16,029 bases of DNA, from positions 1 to 16,029 of the forward strand of contig MEEC01000074.1 in assembly GCA_001724315.1 (NCBI GenBank). Reading direction: 5' to 3'. Shown here piece by piece: positions 1 through 6,359 of the stretch. The translations under genes and the position numbers were made by a program. Within the stretch, counting starts at the first letter, position 1. Every line of letters starts with the position of its first letter. The notes under the pieces are model-generated. The model saw only the letters and a program-made list of their open reading frames with translations. It did no database searches and was not told the origin of the DNA. The DNA comes from Lautropia sp. SCN 70-15. Lineage in GTDB: Bacteria; Pseudomonadota; Gammaproteobacteria; Burkholderiales; Burkholderiaceae_E.

Positions 1-231
1 GAGTTCGATCCGCTGGTCGAGGGGCTGGTCGCCACCCATGGCCGCGATGCGCTGCCCGATGCGCCCGCCGGCGCGATCGTCTTCTTCCGGATGCCGCCGG
101 TGCCGGTCTCGGCCACCGCGCTGCGCGAGGCGCTCGCGCGCGGCGAGCGGCCCGCCGAACTGTTGCCGGCCCCGGTTCTCGACTATATTGATCGTCACCA
201 CCTCTACCAGGACGGCGCGGCCCGCGGCTGA
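1..231 (+). CDS. nadD: Nicotinate-nucleotide adenylyltransferase, C-terminal part (cut by window start)
   Basis: The first reading frame is open from base 1 and ends at TGA 229-231, giving the last 76 residues of a protein that starts outside the window. The visible part carries the NadD C-terminal signature: VSATALR, matching the (I/V)S(A/S)T..R nucleotide-binding motif, followed by LLPAPVLDYIDRHHLY, the usual end of the family. NadD adenylates nicotinate mononucleotide to nicotinate adenine dinucleotide in cytosolic NAD synthesis. It is followed 33 bases later by rsfS, its usual neighbour in many bacteria. Only the C-terminal third is seen, so the assignment rests on that motif plus gene order. 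Confidence 0.88.
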   Translation, partial: EFDPLVEGLVATHGRDALPDAPAGAIVFFRMPPVPVSATALREALARGERPAELLPAPVLDYIDRHHLYQDGAARG

Positions 232-264
232 CCCGCGTGCCCTCCGTCCGATACCCGGACACGG

Positions 265-894
265 ATGGATATCAAGAAACTGCAGCGCGTCATCGTGGAT
301 GCGCTCGAAGACGTCAAGGCCCAGGACATCAAGGTCTTCGACACCACCGGACAGACCCAGCTCTTCGACCGCGTGATCGTGGCGAGCGGCACCTCGAACC
401 GGCAGACGCGCGCGCTGGCCTCGAACGTCCGCGACAAGGTCAAGGAAGCCGGCGGCCACGTCATCTCGGTCGAGGGCGAGGAGACCGGCGAATGGGTGCT
501 GGTCGACCTCGGCGACGCGGTCGTGCACGTGATGCAGCCGTCCATCCGCGACTACTACCGCCTCGAGGAGATCTGGGGCCAGAAACCGGTGCCGGCCAAA
601 CCCGCCCCGACCAGGAAGCCGGCCGCCGGCAAGCCGACCGCCGCGAAGCCCGCGGCGAAGAAGGCGGCTGCCGGCGAGACCGCAAAGCCTGCGGCGAAGA
701 AATCCGCCGCGGGCGCGACGAAGGCTGGCGCTGGCGCGAAGGCGCCGGCGGCGAAGAAGCCGGCAACGAAGACCGCCGCCGCGAACACCGCTTCGGCAAA
801 GAAGCCCGCCGCGAAGAAGGCGGCCGCACCGAAGGCCGCCGCCAGCAAGCCGGCAGCGAAGAAGCCCGCCGCCCGCAAGTCCGGCGCGGGCTGA
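265..894 (+). CDS. rsfS: Ribosomal silencing factor RsfS with long Lys/Ala/Pro-rich C-terminal tail
   Basis: The 209-residue protein has two parts. Residues 1-108 form a normal RsfS/Iojap domain with the typical pieces DIKVFDTTG, VASGTSNRQ, EGEETGEWVLVDLGD and the ending RDYYRLEEIWG. RsfS binds ribosomal protein uL14 on the large subunit and blocks subunit joining when nutrients are short. Residues 109-209 are an almost pure Lys/Ala/Pro extension with five PAAKK units (129, 142, 161, 181, 196) and one PAARK (201). It is strongly basic, predicted disordered, and like the tails of histone H1-like bacterial proteins. Plain RsfS proteins are only about 105-120 residues long. The ATG at 265 is chosen because the domain begins there; no good Shine-Dalgarno is visible. 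It lies between nadD and rlmH (6-base gap). The core function is secure; the tail function is unknown. Confidence 0.93.
   Translation: MDIKKLQRVIVDALEDVKAQDIKVFDTTGQTQLFDRVIVASGTSNRQTRALASNVRDKVKEAGGHVISVEGEETGEWVLVDLGDAVVHVMQPSIRDYYRLEEIWGQKPVPAKPAPTRKPAAGKPTAAKPAAKKAAAGETAKPAAKKSAAGATKAGAGAKAPAAKKPATKTAAANTASAKKPAAKKAAAPKAAASKPAAKKPAARKSGAG
589..891 (+). repeat. Degenerate in-frame coding repeat (PAAKK units) in the rsfS tail
   Basis: The DNA here is low-complexity, built of imperfect copies of a GCGGCGAAGAAG-like unit encoding PAAKK. Spacing between units varies (13, 19, 20 and 15 residues) and the sequence between them is also Ala/Lys-rich. It is not a clean tandem array, but replication slippage could change the tail length between strains. 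All interruptions keep the reading frame. Confidence 0.7.
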
Positions 895-900
895 GCGCCC

Positions 901-1371
901 GTGCTGATCCGCGTCGTGGCGGTCGGCACGCGAATGCCGGCCTGGGTCGGCGCCGCGGTCGACGACTACACGAAGCGGCTGCCGGCAGGATTCACCGTCG
1001 AACTGCGCGAGGTTCGCGCCGAGACCCGCTCGAGCACCGGCAGCGCCGCCGCCTGGATGCAGAAGGAAGCCGGCCGCATCGAGACGGCGTTGCCCGCGAC
1101 CTGCCGCATCGTCGTGCTCGACGAGCGCGGCAAGGACCTCGACACGCGCAGGCTGGCCGAGCGCATGCGCGCCTGGCAGGAAGACGCCCGGCCGGTCGCG
1201 ATCCTGATCGGCGGCCCGGACGGGCTCGACCCCGCGCTGAAGGCGCGCGCCGACGAGACGATCCGGCTCTCGAGCCTCACGCTGCCGCACCCGCTGGTGC
1301 GCGTGCTGCTGGCCGAGCAGCTCTACCGCGGCTGGTCCATCCTCGCCGGGCATCCGTATCATCGGGAATGA
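901..1371 (+). CDS. rlmH: 23S rRNA (pseudouridine1915-N3)-methyltransferase RlmH
   Basis: A 156-residue protein of the usual RlmH (SPOUT fold) length. RlmH uses S-adenosylmethionine to methylate N3 of pseudouridine 1915 in helix 69 of 23S rRNA, acting on assembled 70S ribosomes. Visible family marks are VVLDERGKDL (71-80), the SAM-binding loop ILIGGPDGLD (101-110) and the highly conserved C-terminus LLAEQLYRGWSILAGHPYHRE (136-156, positions only approximate in wording: L136, E139, Q140, R143, H151, H154). The start is a GTG at 901, 6 bases after the rsfS stop, and gives a full-length N-terminus (MLIRVVAVGT). The pairing with rsfS is common in bacteria and groups two factors acting on the ribosome. 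Confidence 0.96.
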   Translation: MLIRVVAVGTRMPAWVGAAVDDYTKRLPAGFTVELREVRAETRSSTGSAAAWMQKEAGRIETALPATCRIVVLDERGKDLDTRRLAERMRAWQEDARPVAILIGGPDGLDPALKARADETIRLSSLTLPHPLVRVLLAEQLYRGWSILAGHPYHRE

Positions 1372-1376
1372 GCCCC

Positions 1377-1382
1377 AAGGGA
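1377..1382 (+). promoter_or_regulatory. Ribosome binding site deciding the TTG start of maf
   Basis: AAGGGA lies 8 bases upstream of the TTG at 1391. It supports the rare TTG start, because the ATG at 1368 that overlaps the rlmH stop is in a different frame. Confidence 0.6.
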
Positions 1383-1390
1383 ACCCGATC

Positions 1391-2008
1391 TTGCCCAGCG
1401 ACTTCATCTACCTCGCCTCCACCAGCCCCCGCCGCCAGGAACTGCTCGCGCAGATCGGCGTGCGCTTCGAGCTGCTGCTGCCCGACCCGGACGAGGACGC
1501 CGAGGCGCTCGAGGCCTTCCGGCCCGGGGAGTCCCCGACCCGCTACGTCGAGCGGGTCACGCTCGCCAAGGCTGCCGCCGCCTGGGAACGGCTGGCTCGG
1601 CGCGGGTTGCCCCCTGCGCCGATCCTGGCGGCCGACACCACGGTGGCGATCGGCGGAAGGATCCTGGCCAAGCCCGCGGACGACGCCGACGCGTGCCGGA
1701 TGCTGGCCGAGCTGGCCGGCCGCACTCATCGCGTGCTGACCGCGGTGGCGGTCGTGCGCGGACCGCGGGTCGAGCACCGGATCAATGTCTCGCGCGTGTG
1801 TTTCGCCCGGATGAGCGCTGCCGAGATCGCGCGCTACGTGGCCAGCGGCGAACCGCGCGGCAAGGCGGGCGGCTACGCGATCCAGGGCGCGGTCGCGCGC
1901 TTCGTGCGGCGAATCGAGGGCAGCCACTCCGGTATCATGGGCCTGCCCTTGTACGAGACCGCGCAGCTGCTGCGCGACGACGGCAGCCCGCCCCCAGCGA
2001 CCCGATGA
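1391..2008 (+). CDS. maf: Maf family nucleotide pyrophosphatase (YhdE-like, dTTP/UTP type)
   Basis: A 205-residue Maf protein, the expected length. Maf enzymes hydrolyse nucleoside triphosphates to monophosphates and remove non-canonical or excess nucleotides in the cytosol. The N-terminal signature LASTSPRRQELL (8-19) with the S10-x-S12-P-R-R loop, the catalytic-type aspartate D82 in ILAADTTV, and the later pieces ASGEP.GKAGGYAIQG and EGSHSGIMGLPLYET fit the YhdE branch acting on dTTP/UTP rather than YceF; that subgroup call is by resemblance. The start is TTG 1391 with an AAGGGA site 8 bases upstream. The stop overlaps the rng start (ATGA, 2005-2008), so the two are probably translationally coupled. 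Confidence 0.93.
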   Translation: MPSDFIYLASTSPRRQELLAQIGVRFELLLPDPDEDAEALEAFRPGESPTRYVERVTLAKAAAAWERLARRGLPPAPILAADTTVAIGGRILAKPADDADACRMLAELAGRTHRVLTAVAVVRGPRVEHRINVSRVCFARMSAAEIARYVASGEPRGKAGGYAIQGAVARFVRRIEGSHSGIMGLPLYETAQLLRDDGSPPPATR

Positions 2009-3468
2009 CCGAAGAGATCCTCGTCAACCACGCCGCGCACGAGACCCGGGTCGCCGTCATCCAGCAGGGCGCGATGCAGGAGCTGCACGTCGAGCGCGCC
2101 GCCACCCGCGGCCTGGTCGGCAACGTGTACCTGGGCCGCGTGTCGCGGGTGCTGCCCGGCATGCAGTCGGCCTTCGTCGACGTGGGCCTCGAGCGCGCCG
2201 CCTTCCTGCACGTGGCCGACCTCTGGCAGTCGCGCGCCAGCGCGCACGGCAGCGGGGCGCCCATTCCCATCGAGAAGCTGCTGTTCGAGGGCCAGCCCCT
2301 GCTGGTCCAGGTCATCAAGGACCCGCTGGGCACCAAGGGCGCCCGCCTGTCCACGCAGATCAGCATCGCCGGGCGCTTCCTCGTCTACCTGCCGCAGGAC
2401 CCGCACATCGGCGTGTCGCAGCGCATCGGCGACGAGGCCGGCCGCGCCGAGCTGCGCGCCCGCCTGCAGCGGCTGATGCCCGACGACGAGAAGGGCGGCT
2501 TCATCATCCGCACCTCGGCCGAAGACGCCTCCGACGACGAGCTCGCCGCCGACATCGCCTACCTGCGCAAGCGCTGGCGCCAGATCCTCGGCGCGAGCCG
2601 CGAGCGCCCCGCGCCCTCGCTGCTCTACCAGGAGCTGAGCCTGGGCGAACGGGTGCTGCGCGACCTGGCCACCGACCGCACCGGCGCGATCCTGGTGGAC
2701 TCGCGCGAGGCGCTGGCCGAGCTGGCGGACTTCGCCCGCGCCTACATGCCCTCGATGGCGGGGCGCCTGCGCCACTACGCGGGCGAGCGCCCGCTCTTCG
2801 AGCTGCACGGCGTTGAAGACGAGATCGCCCGCGCGCTGTCTCGCCGGGTCGACCTGAAGTCCGGCGGCTACCTGATCATCGACCAGACCGAGGCGATGAC
2901 CACGATCGACGTCAACACCGGCGGCTACGTGGGCGGGCGCAACTTCGACGACACGATCTTCCGCACCAACCTGGAAGCCGCCCACGCGATTGCGCGCCAG
3001 CTGCGGGTGCGCAACCTGGGCGGCATCATCATCGTCGACTTCATCGACATGAGCAGCAACGAGCACCGCGAGGCGGTGCTGCAGGAATTGCGCAAGGCGC
3101 TCGCGCGCGACCGCACCAAGTCGAGCGTGAACGGCTTCACCTCGCTCGGGCTGGTCGAGATGACCCGCAAGCGCACCCGCGAGTCGCTCGCCCACATCCT
3201 GCTCGAGCGCTGCCCCACCTGCGAAGGCAAGGGACAGATCAAGACCGCGCGCAGCGTCTGCTACGAGATCCTGCGCGAGATCCAGCGCGAGGCGGGACAG
3301 TTCAGCCCGAAGGAGTTCCGCATCGTGGCCTCGCAGTCGGTCATCGACCTCTTCCTCGAGGAGGAGTCGCAGCCACTGGCCGCGCTGGGCGACGCGATCG
3401 GCAAGCGCATCGCGCTGCAGGTCGAGACCGTCTTCGCGCAGGAGCAGTACGACATCGTGCTGATGTGA
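2005..3468 (+). CDS. rng: Ribonuclease G
   Basis: A 487-residue protein, almost the length of E. coli RNase G (489). It is a single-strand-specific endoribonuclease that matures the 5' end of 16S rRNA and takes part in mRNA decay. An N-terminal S1-type RNA-binding region (about 35-125, GNVYLGRVSRVLPGMQSAFVDVG) is followed by the RNase H-like and DNase I-like catalytic parts. The metal-binding aspartates are visible as D302 in TTIDVNTGG and D345 in IIIVDFIDM. The zinc-link cysteines are C403 and C406 in CPTCEGKG. It ends soon after the catalytic half and lacks the long RNase E degradosome scaffold, which separates it from RNase E. The ATG at 2005 is chosen because it overlaps the maf stop and gives the correct N-terminus (MTEEILVN). 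Confidence 0.96.
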   Translation: MTEEILVNHAAHETRVAVIQQGAMQELHVERAATRGLVGNVYLGRVSRVLPGMQSAFVDVGLERAAFLHVADLWQSRASAHGSGAPIPIEKLLFEGQPLLVQVIKDPLGTKGARLSTQISIAGRFLVYLPQDPHIGVSQRIGDEAGRAELRARLQRLMPDDEKGGFIIRTSAEDASDDELAADIAYLRKRWRQILGASRERPAPSLLYQELSLGERVLRDLATDRTGAILVDSREALAELADFARAYMPSMAGRLRHYAGERPLFELHGVEDEIARALSRRVDLKSGGYLIIDQTEAMTTIDVNTGGYVGGRNFDDTIFRTNLEAAHAIARQLRVRNLGGIIIVDFIDMSSNEHREAVLQELRKALARDRTKSSVNGFTSLGLVEMTRKRTRESLAHILLERCPTCEGKGQIKTARSVCYEILREIQREAGQFSPKEFRIVASQSVIDLFLEEESQPLAALGDAIGKRIALQVETVFAQEQYDIVLM

Positions 3469-3497
3469 CACCGCCGGCGCCCGGGGCCTTGCTCCGG

Positions 3498-3522
3498 CCG
3501 GCCCGCCGCGTCGCTCGGGCCG
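3498..3522. terminator. Possible hairpin between convergent rng and antiporter genes
   Basis: The 63-base gap between the two convergent genes contains CGGCCCG (3499-3505) and its exact reverse complement CGGGCCG (3516-3522), separated by 10 bases. The position suits a bidirectional terminator, but there is no T-run on either side, so it does not meet the usual intrinsic-terminator pattern. In DNA this GC-rich, short inverted repeats arise by chance. Confidence 0.25.
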
Positions 3523-3531
3523 CCGCGCGGT

Positions 3532-5301
3532 TCAGGCCGGGTCCTGGCTACCCCCGGCAGACATCGCCACGACGGTCCATCCCGCCTGCGGCTCGAATTG
3601 CGAATCGGTGGCGAATACCCGCAGCTTGCCTTTCGGATCGATCGCGAAGAGCGGCAGGAACGGGTCGGTCTGCCGTGCCCGTAGCTCCTCGAACCCGAAG
3701 GCATCGGTGAGCGTGGTCACCCGGAACTGGGCGCCGCGGGCCAGGTCGCCGGTCATCCTTTCGTAGCTGGCGCCGGGGCCGAAGGCATAGCGCCCGCCGG
3801 CGCTCGCCACGCTGCGCGATTCGCCCGGAACGACCTTCAGCAGGTAGACCTTGTTGGGGCCGAGATCCCGCGCGAGCCGCTCGCAGGCCAGCGCGTTCAG
3901 GTGCGGATCGGCACTCATCGCGACCATGGTCCCGAGCCCCGCCAGGTCGAGTCCCACTTCGGCATGCTCGGACAGCGGATTGCCGAAGTAGGTGCGGATG
4001 CCGAGCATGCGGGCCCGGCTCAGGCTGTCCCACTGGGTGTCGGTCATCAGGACCGGGACCTTGCGGTCCACCAGCACCTTGGCGATCGCGCGGGCCAGGG
4101 GGTTGGCCCCCACGATCAGCAGGCCGCGCGGCTCGGGCTCCGCCACCCCCAGCTGTCGCGCGATCGGACCGGCCGTGAAGCTCTGCAGGACCACCGTCCC
4201 GATGATGACCACGAAGGTCAGCGGCACCAGCGCACCGGCGCCCTCGACGCCCTGCGCCTCGAGCTGGAATGCGAACACCCCCGAGACGGCTGCCGCGACG
4301 ATCCCGCGCGGAGCGATCCAGGCGAGCAGCGCGCGCTCGGGCCAGGTCAGCCCCGAACCCAGGGTGGACCACAGCACCTTCAGCGGCCGGGCGAGGAACT
4401 GCATCGCCGCGAACACGCCCAGGGACGCGAGGCCCAGCGCGCGCAGCGCATCGAGGTCCAGACGGGCAGCCAGCAGGATGAACAGGCCGGCGATCAGGAG
4501 CAGGCTGAGGTGTTCCTTGAACTCGAGAATCTCGTCGACGGGCACGCCCTTGCGGTTGGCGAGCATCGCGCCCATCACGGTGACCGCGAGCAGCCCCGAC
4601 TCGTGGGCCAGCGTGTCGGATACGGCCAGTGCCAGGAACACGGCCGCGAGGGTGATCACGTTGTAGAGGTAGACCGGAACCAGGTGCCGGCGCAGGGCCT
4701 CGCCCAGCAGCCACGCGAGTGCCGCGCCGACCGCCAGGCCGGACAGCGTCATCTTCGCGAAGATCCACAGGGTCCCGAGCAGCGCGCCGCCCTCGCCGGC
4801 CGACACCACGAACTGGAAGACCAGCACCGCGAGGAAGGCGCCGATCGGATCGATGACGATCCCTTCCCAGCGCAGCACGCTTGCCACCCTGACATTCGGT
4901 CGGACGGTGCGCAGCATCGGCACGATCACCGTGGGGCCGGTCACGGTCATGATCGCGCCGAACAGCGTGGCGACGCCCCAGGGAAGCCCGGCCAGCAGGT
5001 GCGCGGCGGTCGCGGCGACCGCCCAGGTGATCAGCGCCCCGCTGCCCACCATCCGGCGCACGACGCGCTCCAGCCCGGCGATCTCGGAAAGTCTGAGCGT
5101 GAGCGCGCCTTCGAACAGGATCAGCCCCACCGCGAGCGACACGAGGGGAAAGAGCAGCTCCCCGAACAACGCGTCCGGGTCCAGCCAGCCCGCGACCGGA
5201 CCTACCGCGATGCCGGCAAGCAGCAGGAAGACGATGGCCGGCAGGCGGACCCGCCAAAGCGCGCCGATGGCCGCCAGGGCGATGATCGGATGTTCGTTCA
5301 C
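3532..5301 (-). CDS. CPA1/NhaP-type cation:proton antiporter with C-terminal TrkA-like domain
   Basis: From GTG 5301 this is 589 residues; GTG 5325 would add eight and neither has a clear Shine-Dalgarno. 5301 is preferred because relatives start just before a similar ALA-IG segment. The N-terminal two thirds are a multi-helix inner-membrane domain with CPA1 motifs GPTVIVPMLRTVRPN and RWEGIVIDPIGA; the aspartate of IDP (residue 151) sits where the transport acid is expected. HESGLLAVTVMG and AWIAPRGIVAAAVSGVFA follow. The C-terminal third (from about 390) resembles a Rossmann TrkA-N/RCK ligand-binding domain (GLLIVGANPLARAIAKVL). Such proteins exchange Na+ or K+ for protons; the ion cannot be read from sequence. 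The first helix looks short: only about 14 residues precede WRVRLPAI. It is last in the minus-strand run, 63 bases from the DUF4870 gene. Confidence 0.87.
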   Translation of the reverse strand: MNEHPIIALAAIGALWRVRLPAIVFLLLAGIAVGPVAGWLDPDALFGELLFPLVSLAVGLILFEGALTLRLSEIAGLERVVRRMVGSGALITWAVAATAAHLLAGLPWGVATLFGAIMTVTGPTVIVPMLRTVRPNVRVASVLRWEGIVIDPIGAFLAVLVFQFVVSAGEGGALLGTLWIFAKMTLSGLAVGAALAWLLGEALRRHLVPVYLYNVITLAAVFLALAVSDTLAHESGLLAVTVMGAMLANRKGVPVDEILEFKEHLSLLLIAGLFILLAARLDLDALRALGLASLGVFAAMQFLARPLKVLWSTLGSGLTWPERALLAWIAPRGIVAAAVSGVFAFQLEAQGVEGAGALVPLTFVVIIGTVVLQSFTAGPIARQLGVAEPEPRGLLIVGANPLARAIAKVLVDRKVPVLMTDTQWDSLSRARMLGIRTYFGNPLSEHAEVGLDLAGLGTMVAMSADPHLNALACERLARDLGPNKVYLLKVVPGESRSVASAGGRYAFGPGASYERMTGDLARGAQFRVTTLTDAFGFEELRARQTDPFLPLFAIDPKGKLRVFATDSQFEPQAGWTVVAMSAGGSQDPA

Positions 5302-5364
5302 GCTCTGCGCGCGTTCGCGCGGCACGGGCGGCGCCCCGGAGGGACGCGCCCGCCGCGAGGCCGA

Positions 5365-5721
5365 TCAGATCAGCTTCGAGGCGTCGACCGCCTTGCCGTC
5401 GTTCAGCGCGAGCCAGCCCTTGACGATCCGGTAGATCGCCCACACGCCGACCGCCAGCAGCATCGGAAATCCGATCAGGATGAACATCAGCAGCCAGCTC
5501 ACGAAGGCGCCGACCAGCGTGTACCAGAAGGTCTTGATCTGCCACTCGAAGTGGCTGGCCACCCAGGTGCCGGCGACGTCGTCGCGCTTCAGGTAGTTGA
5601 TGATGATCGCCGCGATCGCGGTGATCCCGATGATGCAGGAGATCGCGTAGAGCGCGTAGCAGATCGTGGCGAGCTTCCTCGCCTGCTCGGTTCGAATGTC
5701 GTCGGACGGCATCTGTTCCAT
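5365..5721 (-). CDS. Small DUF4870-like membrane protein
   Basis: A 118-residue protein of unknown function. An N-terminal cytosolic stretch (MEQMPSDDIRTEQARKLAT) leads into a hydrophobic segment at about 18-44. A conserved-looking loop, YLKRDDVAGTWVASHFEWQIKTFW (43-66; key residues K45, R46, D47, W53, H57, W60, W66), follows, and then a long hydrophobic region at about 67-100 that can form two helices. The loop pattern resembles the DUF4870/COG3671 family of small inner-membrane proteins; this is by recollection of the family. ATG 5721 has a GGAG about 8-10 bases upstream; ATG 5712 is a weaker alternative. It sits between an AhpD-like gene and an antiporter, which does not reveal a role. Confidence 0.8.
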   Translation of the reverse strand: MEQMPSDDIRTEQARKLATICYALYAISCIIGITAIAAIIINYLKRDDVAGTWVASHFEWQIKTFWYTLVGAFVSWLLMFILIGFPMLLAVGVWAIYRIVKGWLALNDGKAVDASKLI

Positions 5722-5751
5722 TCCGTGTCTCCGTGATTGCGAATCGGGCCG

Positions 5752-5768
5752 GCCGCGGCAGCCGCAGC
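5752..5768 (-). other. GC-rich hairpin between peroxidase-like gene and DUF4870 gene
   Basis: On the minus-strand transcript GCUGCGG pairs with CCGCGGC (one G-U pair) around a CUG loop. It falls in the 59-base gap after the peroxidase-like gene and about 30 bases before the DUF4870 start. There is no following U-run, so it is not a standard terminator. It could slow transcription or protect the upstream mRNA end, or be a by-product of high GC. Confidence 0.3.
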
Positions 5769-5780
5769 GGCCCCGGGGAT

Positions 5781-6359
5781 TCAGCTGCGCGGCAAGCGGC
5801 CCATCGCGTAGAACTCTTCGTTGGGCATCATGCCCGAGAGGTTGGCCATCCGGTTCGACAGCGCGAAGAACGCGGCGATCGCGCCGATGTCCCAGGCGTC
5901 CTCGTCGGAGAATCCGTGCGCGTGGAGCTTCTCGAAGTCGGCCGGCACCAGCGAAGCGGAATCGGTGGCGACCTTCATCGCGAACTCGATCATCGCGGCT
6001 TGGCGCGGCGTGAGCTCGGCCTTGCGCCAGTTGGTCGCCAGCTGGTCCGAGATGCGCGGGTTCTTCTCGTAGATGCGCAGGATGGCGCCGTGCGCCACGA
6101 CGCAGTACAGGCACTGGTTCGCGCCGCTCGTGGCGACCACGATCATTTCCTTCTCGCCCTTGGACAGGCCGTTCTTCGGCAGCATCAGCGCGTCGTGGTA
6201 GGCGAAGAAGGCGCGGAATTCCTCGGGCCGGCGCGCAAGCTTGAGAAAGACGTTCGGCACGAAGCCCGCCTTTTCCTGCACCGCCAGGATCTTCTCGCGG
6301 ATGTCGTCGGGCAGGCCCGTGATCTCGGGCAGCGGATAGCGGTCGGACTTGTCGGTCAT
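5781..6359 (-). CDS. AhpD-like peroxidase-related protein (carboxymuconolactone decarboxylase fold)
   Basis: A 192-residue all-helical type protein of the carboxymuconolactone decarboxylase/AhpD superfamily, closest in look to the 'uncharacterized peroxidase-related enzyme' group. The redox centre is C83-L-Y-C86 with H90 (NQCLYCVVAHGAI), preceded by KGEKEMIVVATSGAN, the AhpD-type arrangement in which the two cysteines and a nearby histidine reduce peroxides. The N-terminal stretch AGFVPNVF and the later LTPRQAAMIEFAMK and DIGAIAAFFALSNRMAN also fit. The physiological reductant and substrate are unknown. ATG 6359 overlaps the stop of the ligase-like gene (ATGA) and is preceded by a strong AGGAGA, so it may be translated both by coupling and independently. 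Its GC content returns to the genome level, unlike the gene before it. Confidence 0.9.
   Translation of the reverse strand: MTDKSDRYPLPEITGLPDDIREKILAVQEKAGFVPNVFLKLARRPEEFRAFFAYHDALMLPKNGLSKGEKEMIVVATSGANQCLYCVVAHGAILRIYEKNPRISDQLATNWRKAELTPRQAAMIEFAMKVATDSASLVPADFEKLHAHGFSDEDAWDIGAIAAFFALSNRMANLSGMMPNEEFYAMGRLPRS

Noticed and set aside
243..265. GTCCG/CGGAC hairpin just before the rsfS start as a translation switch
   Set aside because: The stem is only five base pairs and no Shine-Dalgarno is hidden by it.
589..891. Possible CRISPR or non-coding tandem repeat
   Set aside because: The units are imperfect, unevenly spaced, in frame with rsfS and have no unique spacers; they are coding low-complexity sequence.
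237..1739. Plus-strand open frame spanning rsfS, rlmH and the start of maf in another frame
   Set aside because: It crosses three real genes, is Arg/Gly/Ala-rich, and is a frame shadow.
1873..3471. Minus-strand open frame opposite rng
   Set aside because: Leu/Ala/Asp/Val/His-rich mirror of RNase G codons with no family features; rng on the plus strand is complete with catalytic residues.
5325..5352. Inverted repeat CGGGCG/CGCCCG upstream of the antiporter as a possible regulatory hairpin
   Set aside because: Six-base GC-only stems are expected by chance here, the loop is 16 bases, and no U-run or operator pattern accompanies it.
3901..5736. Long plus-strand open frame opposite the antiporter and DUF4870 genes
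   Set aside because: Low-complexity Arg/Gln/His/Gly-rich translation without domains; the minus strand carries well-supported membrane proteins.
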